Assembly: GCA_937918935.1 (NCBI GenBank)
Contig: CAKZSI010000030.1
Location: forward strand, 124,001-188,000
Reading direction: 5' to 3'
Length of the DNA stretch: 64,000 nucleotides
DNA from: an uncultured Chloroflexales bacterium
Lineage (GTDB): Bacteria > Chloroflexota > Chloroflexia > Chloroflexales > Chloroflexaceae
Each line of letters starts with the position of its first letter. Within the stretch, counting starts at the first letter, position 1. A model generated the notes under the pieces. The model did no database searches and was not told the origin of the DNA. It saw only the letters and a program-made list of their open reading frames with translations. The position numbers were made by a program, and so were the translations under genes. This document shows, piece by piece, positions 18,501-26,485 of the stretch.

Positions 18501-18836
18501 GGCCTCGATGCGGGCCTCATCAAGCGTGGCGACGGGGCGAAAGGCCGCGGCCAGGTGGCGGAGGAAGAGCGCCGGATCATCGCCCCGGCGCGCGCGGCAC
18601 CAGGCGGCAGGCCATCCCCCCACGGCGGCCAGGGCGGCCAGAGCGGTCGTTTTGCCCCCCCCTGCGGGCGCAACCACCACACAGAGCGGATAGTCGAGGG
18701 CGGCCGCCAGGCGCGTTTCGACCCGCTGGCGGCGCAACAGGCGCGTCTGCTGGGCGGGGGGCGCGAGGCGGGTCAACAACACACCGCTCTGCGGCTCCCT
18801 GGTATCGAACTTGTCTGTAACCGCGGGTGGTACCAT
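15540..18836 (-). CDS. Large MalT/SARP-type transcriptional activator
   Basis: About 1098-aa cytoplasmic regulator. An N-terminal STAND-type NTPase follows LLRRQRVETRL, with Walker A APAGGGKTTAL (near residue 55) and Walker B LLVIDDYHL (near 140). The middle (about 350-830) is a helical TPR-like array. From about 850 an OmpR-like winged helix (MFGTFRVWRGAQEI, REKARQLFQLLLT) is followed by a bacterial transcriptional activator (BTAD) domain, as in AfsR/SARP regulators. MalT-like proteins usually end in a LuxR HTH, so this combination is a Chloroflexota/actinobacterial variant. The start is ATG 18836 or GTG 18851; neither has a good Shine-Dalgarno site. The signal sensed and the targets are unknown. 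Confidence 0.85.
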   Translation of the reverse strand: MVPPAVTDKFDTREPQSGVLLTRLAPPAQQTRLLRRQRVETRLAAALDYPLCVVVAPAGGGKTTALAALAAVGGWPAAWCRARRGDDPALFLRHLAAAFRPVATLDEARIEAALARGSDPRAAVETLVNELAAALDDETLLVIDDYHLADERPELRHLVDHLISVQPMRLHLTLATRVEPALTAVETARLRGELLALGPDDLAFDLEEARALFAIAGQPAPRDLNALIEISRGWPLGVQAAIGAADWRMALGLHGPSALDGYLEQELFAELPAPLQRFLLHVAGLRWLDRSLCATLLDGEAPEPYLAELARRRLLLPVDGKGLRLLPVFRAFLERRAARDLPAWVQLHRRAADYCRVQNDPDGVLHHLLCAGADEEAVAAVVQLAPSMLGAGHPESMLAWILRLPAAVREQPRLLELQAAALRQMGRYEEALKAESAAERAYAASGDLDGQVRALRGLAEVYLDTVQPAHATGLLKRALKLLPRERVAERASLLRLQAENWANRGRADVALILERTAQSIEEAGARRDAGGRLATGVPRSDEPARSGPVPPRLLLRAGRLNEARQQLEAQLWAEAQEGRQGIERVNAHREPLLLLALIYAMLGSGTRALAMARRGLAEAQQSGSRLTEAIAALRLGHAYQLVTSNDPAPALQHYVEGMRLIQAIGVARTRAEAFLGLTLLFGHAGDLARAESDAREGLQIAAAAGDEWTAALILLALGGAAVAAGDSRALDWLEQARQRFARGGDTYGQAMVTLWRAIHALRVNDGAAADAEIAALLDAAATHGYVGVLGGASLFGPRDMASIVPLLLRARSLPGHGELARALLRQGFPTIAADDTVEDYHPGYTLRVQMFGTFRVWRGAQEIQAREWQREKARQLFQLLLTQRGHWVQREQICAALWPEADLDAAERQFKVTLNALNAALEPNRPPRVAPFFIRRQGLAYSFAPSYGVWIDVDEFELRAAAAAASDDPDFARRNAQIAVQLYRGDYLAESLYDPWTIEERERLLARYLDVAVRYAERLSAEGDQAEAIQICEQVLRRDRCYEEAYQCLMRAHARAGSRSQALRSYTRCVHALQDELGMAPLPETNALYERLKRNETI

Positions 18837-18929
18837 CGTTTTGACATACACTTACACGAACACCATGACGCTCGCCGCACGCGAAAAACAACGCGCTGCG
18901 TCATGTTAGTATACACCAGAGGGCAAAAG

Positions 18930-19229
18930 ATGGCGAATGACGACAATGGACACCCGCGACGGCCCCGTTCCGTTACGGACCCGATGATGCGTTCGATGCG
19001 GGTCTGGAACGAACTGCTGGCCGCCAGTACCGACATGGCCTTCGACCTGGTGCTCAAAAACTGGGATTACAGCCGCAGCCTGCGTGGCTCGGCCGAACAG
19101 GCGATCGCCGACACCCTGCGCCTGCAGCGGCAACTCAGCAAAGAGATGTTGCAGGCCTGGGAAGGCTATTCTAGCGAGATCATGGACATTCTGGATCGTG
19201 GCGGCACGGGGGATGGGGAAGAGGAATAA
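18930..19229 (+). CDS. Small phasin-like helical protein
   Basis: 99-aa protein, mostly helical and amphipathic after a polar N-terminus. MMRSMRVWNELLAASTDMAF is followed by helices containing LRGSAEQAIADTLRLQRQL and a Glu-rich C-terminus. The pattern resembles phasins or the helical part of PhaE, proteins that coat polyhydroxyalkanoate granules. Two genes for PhaB- and PhaA-type enzymes lie just downstream on the opposite strand, which supports but does not prove that role. The start ATG 18930 follows AGAGGG; an ATG at 18903 in the same frame is an alternative. It is divergent from the large regulator. Confidence 0.55.
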   Translation: MANDDNGHPRRPRSVTDPMMRSMRVWNELLAASTDMAFDLVLKNWDYSRSLRGSAEQAIADTLRLQRQLSKEMLQAWEGYSSEIMDILDRGGTGDGEEE

Positions 19230-19360
19230 GACCTCACAACGGCGTGAGTATGCTCTTCATGCCGCGGTCCGCTTGTATTTCCCTGTCTGGGCGCCCACGT
19301 TACGCTCCGGGGAGGCCCTTTTCCCCATCCTCCCGTGTTTGCCGTTTTCCCCCGACCCGC

Positions 19361-20110
19361 CTACATATACGCGCCGCCATTCACGTTGATCTGCGCGCCG
19401 GTGATGTAATCGGCGTCGGCGGCCAGGAACACCACCGCCTTGGCGACCTCCTCGGGCTTGCCGAAGCGGCCCATCGGGATGCGCGACTTGATCTGCTCCT
19501 GCACATTTTCGGGCACCTTGGCGAGCATGTCGGTCAAGGTAAAGCCCGGGGCAACCACATTGACGGTAATGTTGAACTTGGCCAGTTCGAGCGCCGCGGT
19601 CTTGGAGAAGGCGATAATGCCGCCCTTACTGGCGCCGTAGTTGGCCTGACCGAAAGCGGCGGTCTGCCCGTTCATCGAACTGATGTTGATGATGCGCCCG
19701 TACTTCTGCTCGATCATCGGCTGCATCGCCGCGGTGGTGCAGAAGAACACGGCGTTGAGATTGGTCTGGATCACCTCCAGCCAGTCCTCATCGGTCATCT
19801 TGCGGATCGAGCGATCACGGGTGATGCCGGCGTTATTGACCATGATGTCCAGGCGACCCCAACGTTCCAGGACCTTGCGGATCAGGCCCCGAGACTCCTC
19901 CGGATCGCTCACATTGGCCTTGATCGCGAACGCCCGGTCCTCACCGCTTTCGCCGTTGATCGTCGCAGCAACTTCCTCAGCCGCTGCCGCGCTGCTCAGG
20001 TAGTTCACGGCAACCCTGGCGCCCTCGGCGCCGAGCGCCAGGGCGATGGCCCGGCCAATTCCCTTTCCTGCGCCGGTCACGATGGCTATTTGCCCATCAA
20101 GCTTGCCCAT
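19361..20110 (-). CDS. SDR reductase, acetoacetyl-CoA reductase/FabG type
   Basis: 249-aa short-chain dehydrogenase. It has the NADP-binding TGAGKGIGRAIAL, NNAG (near residue 90), a catalytic Ser in INISSMNGQ, and YGASKGG (Tyr-x-x-x-Lys). The phrase SSMNGQTAAFGQANYGASK is close to PhaB acetoacetyl-CoA reductases, which form (R)-3-hydroxybutyryl-CoA for polyhydroxybutyrate; FabG activity is the alternative. ATG 20110 is preferred because GAGGAG lies 8-9 bp upstream, whereas the in-frame GTG at 20118 overlaps that site. It is co-oriented with the thiolase gene 270 bp upstream. Confidence 0.85.
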   Translation of the reverse strand: MGKLDGQIAIVTGAGKGIGRAIALALGAEGARVAVNYLSSAAAAEEVAATINGESGEDRAFAIKANVSDPEESRGLIRKVLERWGRLDIMVNNAGITRDRSIRKMTDEDWLEVIQTNLNAVFFCTTAAMQPMIEQKYGRIINISSMNGQTAAFGQANYGASKGGIIAFSKTAALELAKFNITVNVVAPGFTLTDMLAKVPENVQEQIKSRIPMGRFGKPEEVAKAVVFLAADADYITGAQINVNGGAYM

Positions 20111-20380
20111 TGCGGTCACTCCTCAACACTATGCTCGACACGGGTCACTGCCCGTCCAGACCTGAAAGGTGCATGCCGGTGAACTGCCGGCACTCGCGGC
20201 TGGCACCGGCGCCGGCAGGGCGCCGATCACCGGTAGCCAGCACAGAGAACACAACGAAGGCGGAAGTTTGGCGCGAAGGAGTTGATAACCCGGTTATGAT
20301 GAATGCTTTCGTAGGGGGAGAGCCAAGGCCCTCCCACGCGCCCCTCCCGGCGCAGGCGCCGGGAGAACGCTGCCAGGCGC

Positions 20381-21568
20381 CTAGATCCGCTCGAAGAGCG
20401 CGGCAATGCCCTGACCGCCGCCGATGCACATCGTCACCAGGGCGTAGCGCGCGCCGGTGCGCTGCAATTCGTGGACGGACTTGACCGTGAGGATACAGCC
20501 GGTTGCTCCAATGGGGTGGCCGAGCGAGATGCCGCTGCCATTGGGGTTGGTCTTGTCGGGGGGCAGATCGAGGTCGCGCATCACGGCCAGGGCCTGCGCA
20601 GCGAAGGCTTCATTCACCTCGAAAATATCAATTTCGTCCAGACGGACGCCGGTGCGCTCGAGCAGGCGGCGCACCGCCGGAACGGGACCGATACCCATGT
20701 ACTTCGGTTCGACCGCCGCGTGGGAGTAGCCCACCAGCCGCGCCAGCGGCTTGTATCCGCGCCGCTCGGCGACGCTGCGCTCCATCAACACCACCGCCGC
20801 GGCTGCATCGTTGATGCTTGAAGCGTTACCGGCCGTCACCGTGCCGTCCTTGACGAACACCGGCTTCAGCTTGGCCAGTTTCTCCATCGTGGTATCGCGG
20901 CGGACGCCCTCGTCGGTATCGAAGATCTGCGTGCCGCCCTTCACCTTGAGCTCCACCGGCACAATCTGGCTCTTGAAGTAGCCCGCCTCGATGGCCGCCG
21001 CCGCGCGGCGATGGCTCTCGACGGCCAGCGCGTCCTGATCCTCGCGGGAAATGCCCCATTTTGTGGCCACGTTCTCGGCGGTGACGCCCATGTGACAGTC
21101 GTCGAAGGGGTCGTTGAGCGCGCCGACCATCATATCCACCATCTTCGTATCGTTCATACGCGCGCCCCAGCGCATCGCCATGCTGCTGTAGGGCGAACGG
21201 CTCATCACTTCGGCCCCGCCGCCGATCGCCGCGTCAATGTCACCCAGAAGGATGGACTGGGACGCGGAGATGATCGCCTGCAGACCACTGCCGCAGAGGC
21301 GGTTGAGGGTCAGGGCGGGCGTCTCCACCGGCAGACCGCCCTTCACCGCGGCCACACGGGCGACGTACATATCGTGGGGATCGGTATGAATGATGTTACC
21401 GAAAACGACGTGCTCGATCTCCTGGGGTTGAACACCGGCACGGGCCACTGCCTCGCGTACCACCAGCGCGCCCAGTTCCGTGGGCGGCTGATCCTTCAGC
21501 GAACCTCCATACGTGCCAATCGCCGTGCGAACACCGCTGAGGATAACGACCTCCCGCTGGCTGCTCAT
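20381..21568 (-). CDS. Acetyl-CoA acetyltransferase (thiolase)
   Basis: 395-aa thiolase, normal length for the biosynthetic class. The acyl-accepting Cys is in LNRLCGSGLQA (near residue 90). The active-site His is in SGISLGHPIGATG (near 350) and the second Cys in VTMCIGGGQG (near 380). It condenses two acetyl-CoA to acetoacetyl-CoA. With the reductase and the phasin-like gene it forms a plausible polyhydroxyalkanoate precursor set (PhaA role); a degradative role is possible. No PHA synthase (phaC) lies in the window. An extended -10 box, TGCTATAAT, lies about 80 bp upstream. Confidence 0.9.
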   Translation of the reverse strand: MSSQREVVILSGVRTAIGTYGGSLKDQPPTELGALVVREAVARAGVQPQEIEHVVFGNIIHTDPHDMYVARVAAVKGGLPVETPALTLNRLCGSGLQAIISASQSILLGDIDAAIGGGAEVMSRSPYSSMAMRWGARMNDTKMVDMMVGALNDPFDDCHMGVTAENVATKWGISREDQDALAVESHRRAAAAIEAGYFKSQIVPVELKVKGGTQIFDTDEGVRRDTTMEKLAKLKPVFVKDGTVTAGNASSINDAAAAVVLMERSVAERRGYKPLARLVGYSHAAVEPKYMGIGPVPAVRRLLERTGVRLDEIDIFEVNEAFAAQALAVMRDLDLPPDKTNPNGSGISLGHPIGATGCILTVKSVHELQRTGARYALVTMCIGGGQGIAALFERI

Positions 21569-21645
21569 TTCGACCTCCTTGTCGTCCCGGGGCCCAATGC
21601 TCCGGGCACGTCCAGGCTTTCAATTCAGGCCGCTGGATATGCGCC

Positions 21646-21654
21646 ATTATAGCA
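21646..21654 (-). promoter_or_regulatory. Extended -10 promoter for the thiolase gene
   Basis: On the minus strand TGCTATAAT is an extended -10 element about 80 bp before the thiolase start. No good -35 box is visible. The gap 21569-21900 otherwise holds only this and the palindrome at 21827. Confidence 0.5.
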
Positions 21655-21826
21655 GCAAAATTGGTTGCGCGTAGTCCTTTCTCGATGATTCCGGACCGGG
21701 AATCGCGGAAATTGCCCCGACACGACCGGTCACGGCGATGTTCCGAACCTCCGGCTGCCGCGCGTTGTTATGACGCAATGCAGCAATTACAGCGCATCCG
21801 GACGGGGAAGTAACTCCGATGTAACT

Positions 21827-21848
21827 TTGGGTGATATAGTTCACCCAA
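21827..21848 (+). promoter_or_regulatory. Operator-like palindrome over a -10 box
   Basis: TTGGGTGA and TCACCCAA are perfect 8-bp inverted arms around TATAGT. With the preceding TGA, the centre reads as an extended -10 element (TGATATAGT), 60 bp before the acetyltransferase start at 21901. A repressor bound here would block the promoter. Confidence 0.5.
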
Positions 21849-21900
21849 CCTTCCCGATCTCGTTTGTCACCAATCTTCCAGCGTGACCAGGAGGCAACTG

Positions 21901-22452
21901 ATGGTCCAGCGCACCGATGCGGTAGGCAGTGTAGCGTTTTTGAAAGATGGCCGGCAGGTGCACATCCGGCCGTTACAGGAGGACGACCGCGACGCGCTGG
22001 CGGCGTTCGGTATGAGCCTGTCGAAAAACGACCTTTTGTACCTCGAGGACGATTTTACCAACCCGGAAATTATCGCGCGCCTTGCCAATGCGGCCCGCGC
22101 CGAGAACTGGCGCCAACTGGTGGCCGTTAGCGATGAGGGACGGATCGTAGCCTACGCCGCTGCCATCCGCATGCCGGGCTGGTCGCACCACGTGGCCGAT
22201 ATTCGCCTGATTGTCACCCCCTCCTGGCGACGCAGCGGTCTGGGAATGCACCTGGCCCAGGCCATCGTCGAGAGCGCCCGTGAACTCGGCGCAACCAAGG
22301 TTTCGGTGGATATGCTCGCCGCGCAAACCGCCGGCCAGGCGATCTTCAGCCGCCTCGGCTTTGCCGTCGAGGGCCAGCTTGTCCGGCACGCCATTGACCG
22401 CGACGGCAATCTGCAGGACATCGTGATCATGTCTGCCTTTATGCGCGTGTAA
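21901..22452 (+). CDS. GNAT family N-acetyltransferase
   Basis: 183-aa acetyltransferase. The fold is recognisable from VHIRPLQEDDRDALAAF, the central strand VADIRLIVTPSWRRSGLGMH carrying the acetyl-CoA-binding R-R-S-G-L-G loop, and FSRLGFAVEGQL near the C-terminus. The acceptor substrate is unknown. The start at 21901 follows AGGAGG with ideal spacing. Its 3' end overlaps the convergent membrane-protein gene by 14 bp. The 22-bp perfect palindrome upstream suggests control by a repressor. Confidence 0.82.
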   Translation: MVQRTDAVGSVAFLKDGRQVHIRPLQEDDRDALAAFGMSLSKNDLLYLEDDFTNPEIIARLANAARAENWRQLVAVSDEGRIVAYAAAIRMPGWSHHVADIRLIVTPSWRRSGLGMHLAQAIVESARELGATKVSVDMLAAQTAGQAIFSRLGFAVEGQLVRHAIDRDGNLQDIVIMSAFMRV

Positions 22453-24361
22453 CCCTCCGCGCGACCAGCGGCCACGCGCCGGCCCCCACCAGGCCGGCCC
22501 CCAGGCCGATCACCAGCCCGCCCAGTAGCCACGCTCGACCACCGTCCAGTTCGGAACGAGGCAGATACCAGGCCCAGTGATCCACCAGGTGCTGGTTGGG
22601 TGGATCGTAGTGCCATGCCCAGCGCGGGCGTGGCCGCAGCGGTAGGGGAGCCACCGCGGTATCCACCACTGCGACCGGTCTGCCATCCTCTGCCATCCCG
22701 TTCAGACTGACCACCTGCGGCCCCAACGGGTCGTCGCGTTCGCTGAAGCCCACGGCCAGGGGGTTCCACGGACGGGCCGCGATCTCCAGGCGCACCGACC
22801 CGGGGGCCAGCAGCATGGCGTACACCCGCTGTTGCCCCTCCGGCGCACTGCCCAGGGACTGCCCGTTCAGGAGCAGGCGGAGCGCACCTGGGGGCGCGCT
22901 CGGAGGGCGCCGGTCATCGAGCGTCAGGTTCAGCCGCGCCCCCCGGGGCGTGGCGCAACGGATGACGCCGGTTGGCCCCGCGCGCCGGGGCAGCGGCGCC
23001 CCCGCCGGGTCCTCGGTGGCATACAGGCCATCGCCCAGCCAGCACGCCGGCGGCGCGGCGCCGTAGCGTGACCAGCGCTCCCCCAGCAGACGCCAGTGGG
23101 CCACCAGGGGCGAGCCGCTTATGGTGTGCACCCGCTCGTGTAGTGGCGCGAGGACCACGTAGGTGCTGAAGTTGAAGAGCACGCCCCCCAGGTTGCCGAC
23201 CAGCCCCACCAACCCCAGCAGGGCCACCGCGGCCGGGCGCCAGCGCGCCGCTTCCGTGGTTCCCAGCCCTGCCGCCAGCGCCAGAAGCGGCGCAACCACC
23301 GGCAATAAGAACCGCGGCCCCCACACCCCGCCACCGTGCCATTCGCCCCAGCGGGCGTATAGCAACAGGTGGGAAAGAAATAGCCCGCCTGCGAGCATGA
23401 CGGGCGCCCGCGCCTCACGTCGCCACAGCATCAGCCCGCCCGGCAGCGCCAGCAGTAATGCGGGGGCGTACAGGAACACGCTCTTGCCCGGGCTGAACAG
23501 CAACCCGTACAGGCCCTCCAGCAACGGCGTGGTAAACAGATTGCCCTCGCTGGCGTAGCCCGAGGCTATCGGCGTTCCGAAACGGGCCAGGTTGTACCAC
23601 AGCAGCAGCGCCAGACCGGGGAGCAACCCGCCCGCCCAGGCGGCAATGGGCCACGCCGGGGATGGCCTCCTCACCCCTGTTCCGGGCGCCGCCGCGGTCC
23701 ATCCTTTCCATGCCACCCAGAGCACGTAGAGACCGATCACCGGCAGGGCCACGCCCGCCGCAATGCGTGTAGGCAGGACCAGACCACCGGCCAGGCCGGA
23801 GAGGAGCAAGGCGCGCCATTGGGCAGGTCTGCCGGCGGGCAGGCGTTGCGCCGCGTCGGCCCGTTCCGCGGCCAGCAGGATCAGCAGCGCCGCCAGGGGT
23901 TCGGAGAAGAACGTGCGGGCATACGGCCATGCCAGTGTTGTCAGCCCGTAGACAAGGGCCAGGACCATGGCCCATACTCCCGTCGCGCCCAACTGCATGG
24001 CCCACCAGGCCAGCAGCGCCGCCGTCGCCGCGGTGAGCGGGGCGTTGAGCGCCGTGACGGCGAAGCGGGTCGCATAGTCGGCGGGCGGCCCCGCGGGCGC
24101 AATCAGGCTGCCCAGGAGGTGCGGGGGCACAGCCAGAAGCGAGGGGAGTACGCCATAGGGTGAGTAGCGCCCTCCATCGCGACCCGGGCGCAACGCCGCC
24201 ACCGGCGCGCCATCCTCCACCACCACGGCCACGTCGCGCCGCTCGATCAGCCCGCGGGTCACCGCGAGCATGGTTTCTTCGTCCGGCGAGTAGGTATGGC
24301 CGCTCATGGTGAGCAGGTAGAAGCCGCAGAGCAGCAGGAAGATCGCGCCGGGGAGTCGCAT
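22439..24361 (-). CDS. Polytopic membrane protein, GT-C glycosyltransferase-like
   Basis: About 640-aa integral membrane protein with roughly ten hydrophobic segments and a soluble C-terminal domain ending in a final membrane helix. After the first helix it has the luminal acidic motif YSPDEETM, which corresponds to the catalytic Asp-Glu loop of GT-C enzymes such as PMT/ArnT-like (GT39/GT83) proteins using polyprenyl-phosphate sugars. The start MRLPGAIFLLL at 24361 is chosen because translation further upstream is unconserved. The C-terminal region (about 440-610) has beta-rich, carbohydrate-binding-like character. The substrate is unknown; it probably acts in envelope glycan assembly. Confidence 0.65.
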   Translation of the reverse strand: MRLPGAIFLLLCGFYLLTMSGHTYSPDEETMLAVTRGLIERRDVAVVVEDGAPVAALRPGRDGGRYSPYGVLPSLLAVPPHLLGSLIAPAGPPADYATRFAVTALNAPLTAATAALLAWWAMQLGATGVWAMVLALVYGLTTLAWPYARTFFSEPLAALLILLAAERADAAQRLPAGRPAQWRALLLSGLAGGLVLPTRIAAGVALPVIGLYVLWVAWKGWTAAAPGTGVRRPSPAWPIAAWAGGLLPGLALLLWYNLARFGTPIASGYASEGNLFTTPLLEGLYGLLFSPGKSVFLYAPALLLALPGGLMLWRREARAPVMLAGGLFLSHLLLYARWGEWHGGGVWGPRFLLPVVAPLLALAAGLGTTEAARWRPAAVALLGLVGLVGNLGGVLFNFSTYVVLAPLHERVHTISGSPLVAHWRLLGERWSRYGAAPPACWLGDGLYATEDPAGAPLPRRAGPTGVIRCATPRGARLNLTLDDRRPPSAPPGALRLLLNGQSLGSAPEGQQRVYAMLLAPGSVRLEIAARPWNPLAVGFSERDDPLGPQVVSLNGMAEDGRPVAVVDTAVAPLPLRPRPRWAWHYDPPNQHLVDHWAWYLPRSELDGGRAWLLGGLVIGLGAGLVGAGAWPLVARRVTRA

Positions 24362-24431
24362 GGGCAGTGGTCTCTTGGTGCGTGTCCGTGGCCCGTAGTC
24401 TAGCACAGGATGACGATGATGCCGGTTGGTG

Positions 24432-24437
24432 TACAAT
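24432..24437 (+). promoter_or_regulatory. Possible -10 box before the duplicated-module gene
   Basis: TACAAT in a GTGTACAATAG context lies about 110 bp before the gene at 24545. No clear -35 box is seen. It is identical to the -10 of the tRNA-Ser promoter. Confidence 0.3.
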
Positions 24438-24544
24438 AGTGGCCGGAAGTGAGCAGCGCACGGTTCCAGGCAATCCGCTCGGGTATCAACCGACATCAAC
24501 CTCGCGCATCGTCGCCGCTCCCAATCCAATAAGATCCGAAATCC

Positions 24545-25309
24545 ATGATGCCATCACCAGATCCTTCCCCCAACGTTGCCGCCATTCTCGAGGCCCTGCG
24601 GGCCGAGGTGCGCGCCCGGCGCGCGCAGCGCGGCGATGAGGAAGCCGGCTCGGCCCTGAGCGCCATTGAGCGCGAACTGCGCCACGCCGCCGAACAACTG
24701 GAGATCACCCGTGTAGTCAGCGCCCACTGGCCGCTGGAGGGCCGCACCCTGTACGAGCGGGCCTGGGTGCTGGTGCACAAGGTGGTGCGCCGCGGGCTGC
24801 GCTGGTACATCAACCCGATTGTCGAGCAGCAAAACGCCTTCAACGACAGCGCAGCGCGGGCGCTGCGCCTGCTGATCGAGTCGCACACCGAGTTGCGCGC
24901 CCGCATCGCCGATCTGGAACACCAACCCCCACCCGCCTCCACCGGCAATGGCGCGCCTGCGGGTGGGGCCGAAATGCCAGCGCCGGCCCCACCATCCCTT
25001 GGCGATCTGAGCGGTCTGATCGAGCAACTGGAACTGCGCCGCGCGGTCAGCGCCCACTGGCGACTCCAGGGCGCCGGGCCGCTCGGCCAGGCCCGCGCGC
25101 TCAGCCAACGGGCCATTCGGCAGTACCTGCGCTGGCTGATCAATCCTATCGTCGAGCAGCAGAGTGCCTTCAACGCGGCCCTGGCCGGGGCCGTGCCGCA
25201 CCTGGCAGCCGCCGAGGCGGCGCTGCGGGCGCGGCTGGAGGCCGTGGAACAGGCCCGACGGGCGGCCGCGGGCGGTCCCAACGCGGTTCAACCGCATGGT
25301 CCTATGTGA
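24545..25309 (+). CDS. Internally duplicated protein of glycan loci
   Basis: 254-aa protein of unknown function built from two copies of a helical module of about 60 aa. Copy 1 (about residues 50-115) contains VVSAHWPLEGRTL and WYINPIVEQQNAFN. Copy 2 (about 155-215) contains AVSAHWRLQGAGPL and WLINPIVEQQSAFN. The modules are joined by a Pro/Ala-rich linker near residues 130-155. There is no signal peptide. In Chloroflexota such proteins are commonly seen beside glycosyltransferases (recalled, not searched), and a GT4 gene follows 76 bp downstream. It could bind a membrane-associated partner through the amphipathic helices. Confidence 0.6.
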   Translation: MMPSPDPSPNVAAILEALRAEVRARRAQRGDEEAGSALSAIERELRHAAEQLEITRVVSAHWPLEGRTLYERAWVLVHKVVRRGLRWYINPIVEQQNAFNDSAARALRLLIESHTELRARIADLEHQPPPASTGNGAPAGGAEMPAPAPPSLGDLSGLIEQLELRRAVSAHWRLQGAGPLGQARALSQRAIRQYLRWLINPIVEQQSAFNAALAGAVPHLAAAEAALRARLEAVEQARRAAAGGPNAVQPHGPM

Positions 25310-25385
25310 TGTTCGGACGAGAGGGGATGTGAGGGGAGAGACGACTCGACAGGCTGTCTGTCCTTCCCCACGCCCCGCACCACCC

Positions 25386-26441
25386 ATGCCCCGACCCCTA
25401 CACATCCTCATCTGCGCCACCCAGGTGCCATTCGTCCGCGGTGGCGCCGAATACCTGGTCGAGGGGCTGCGCGAGGCCCTGTCGGCCCGCGGCCACACGG
25501 TTGACGTGGTGGCCCTCCCCTACCAGTGGCATCCCGTCGAACGCATCCCCGAGAGCGCCCTCGCCTGGCGCCTGCTCGACATCAGCCACGCCAACGGGCA
25601 GCCGGTGGACCTCGTGATCGCCACCAAGTTCCCCTCGTACCTGGTGCGCCACCCGAACAAGGTCGTCTGGCTGGTGCACCAGCACCGCCAGGCCTACGAC
25701 TGGTACGGCACGCCCCTGAGCGATTTCGCCAACATCCCCGAACACCGGCAGGTGCGCGACGCGATTATGCGCATGGACCGCGCCGGCCTCGGCGAGTGCC
25801 GCGCGCGCTACAGCATCTCGCGCAACGTCAGTGCCCGGTTGCGGCGCTTCAACGGCCTCGACAGTACGCCGCTCTATCCGCCAAGCCGGTACGCCCATCT
25901 GTTGCGGGCCGGCCCCTACGGTGACTACATGCTTGCCGTCGCGCGCCTCGACCGCGCCAAGCGCCTGGACCTGCTGCTGGAAGCCGCGGCCCGGATGCGC
26001 GCGCCCGCGCCGCTGATGATCGTCGGAACCGGACCGGAGCGTGAACGCCTGGAGCGGCTGGCCGCCGACCTGGGACTGGGTGCGCGAGCACGGTTTCTGG
26101 GCTTTGTCGGCGACGCCGAACTGGTGGAGTTGTACGCCGGGGCGCGGGCAGTATTCTACGCGCCGGTGGATGAAGACTATGGCTTCGCCACGGTCGAAGC
26201 CTTTGGCGCGGCACGCCCTGTGGTAACCACCAGTGATGCCGGGGGGGTGCTGGAGTTCGTTGAGGACGAGACTAACGGCCTGGTCTGCCCGCCGGACCCT
26301 GTGGCGCTGGCGCAGGCCCTGGACCGGCTGGCCGCTGATGCGGCGCTGGCCGAGCACCTGGGCCGGGCCGGGCGCCCAGAGGTGGCCGGCATCACCTGGG
26401 AGCGGGTGGTGGCGGCGCTGGTGGGAAGTGTGGAGGTGTAG
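25386..26441 (+). CDS. Glycosyltransferase family 4
   Basis: About 351-aa GT-B glycosyltransferase. The N-terminal acceptor domain starts MPRPLHILICATQVPFVRGG, containing the GG loop. The C-terminal nucleotide-sugar domain has YMLAVARLDRAKRLDLLLEA and the E-x7-E region EDYGFATVEAFGAARPVVTT near residue 265. It transfers a sugar from an activated donor to an envelope or exopolysaccharide acceptor; the donor is unknown. The start at 25386 is where family similarity begins. The gene runs into a GTGGAGGTG-type hairpin at its stop codon. Confidence 0.85.
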   Translation: MPRPLHILICATQVPFVRGGAEYLVEGLREALSARGHTVDVVALPYQWHPVERIPESALAWRLLDISHANGQPVDLVIATKFPSYLVRHPNKVVWLVHQHRQAYDWYGTPLSDFANIPEHRQVRDAIMRMDRAGLGECRARYSISRNVSARLRRFNGLDSTPLYPPSRYAHLLRAGPYGDYMLAVARLDRAKRLDLLLEAAARMRAPAPLMIVGTGPERERLERLAADLGLGARARFLGFVGDAELVELYAGARAVFYAPVDEDYGFATVEAFGAARPVVTTSDAGGVLEFVEDETNGLVCPPDPVALAQALDRLAADAALAEHLGRAGRPEVAGITWERVVAALVGSVEV

Positions 26442-26485
26442 ACAAATCTCTCAACACGACCCCACACCTCTAACCTCTACACGCT
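26427..26485. repeat. Repeat D hairpin, GTGTGGAGGTGT type
   Basis: GTGTGGAGGTGTAGA at the end of the glycosyltransferase gene, including its TAG, faces CCCCACACCTCTAACCTC beyond it. It lies between two convergent genes and could act as a bidirectional terminator. Related hairpins occur at 29252, 30213 and 31722. Confidence 0.5.

Noticed and set aside
17427-18929. Plus-strand open frame running through the large regulator into the phasin-like gene
   Set aside because: Only the final 99 residues look like protein; the upstream part is a mirror of the MalT/SARP gene, so only 18930-19229 is annotated.
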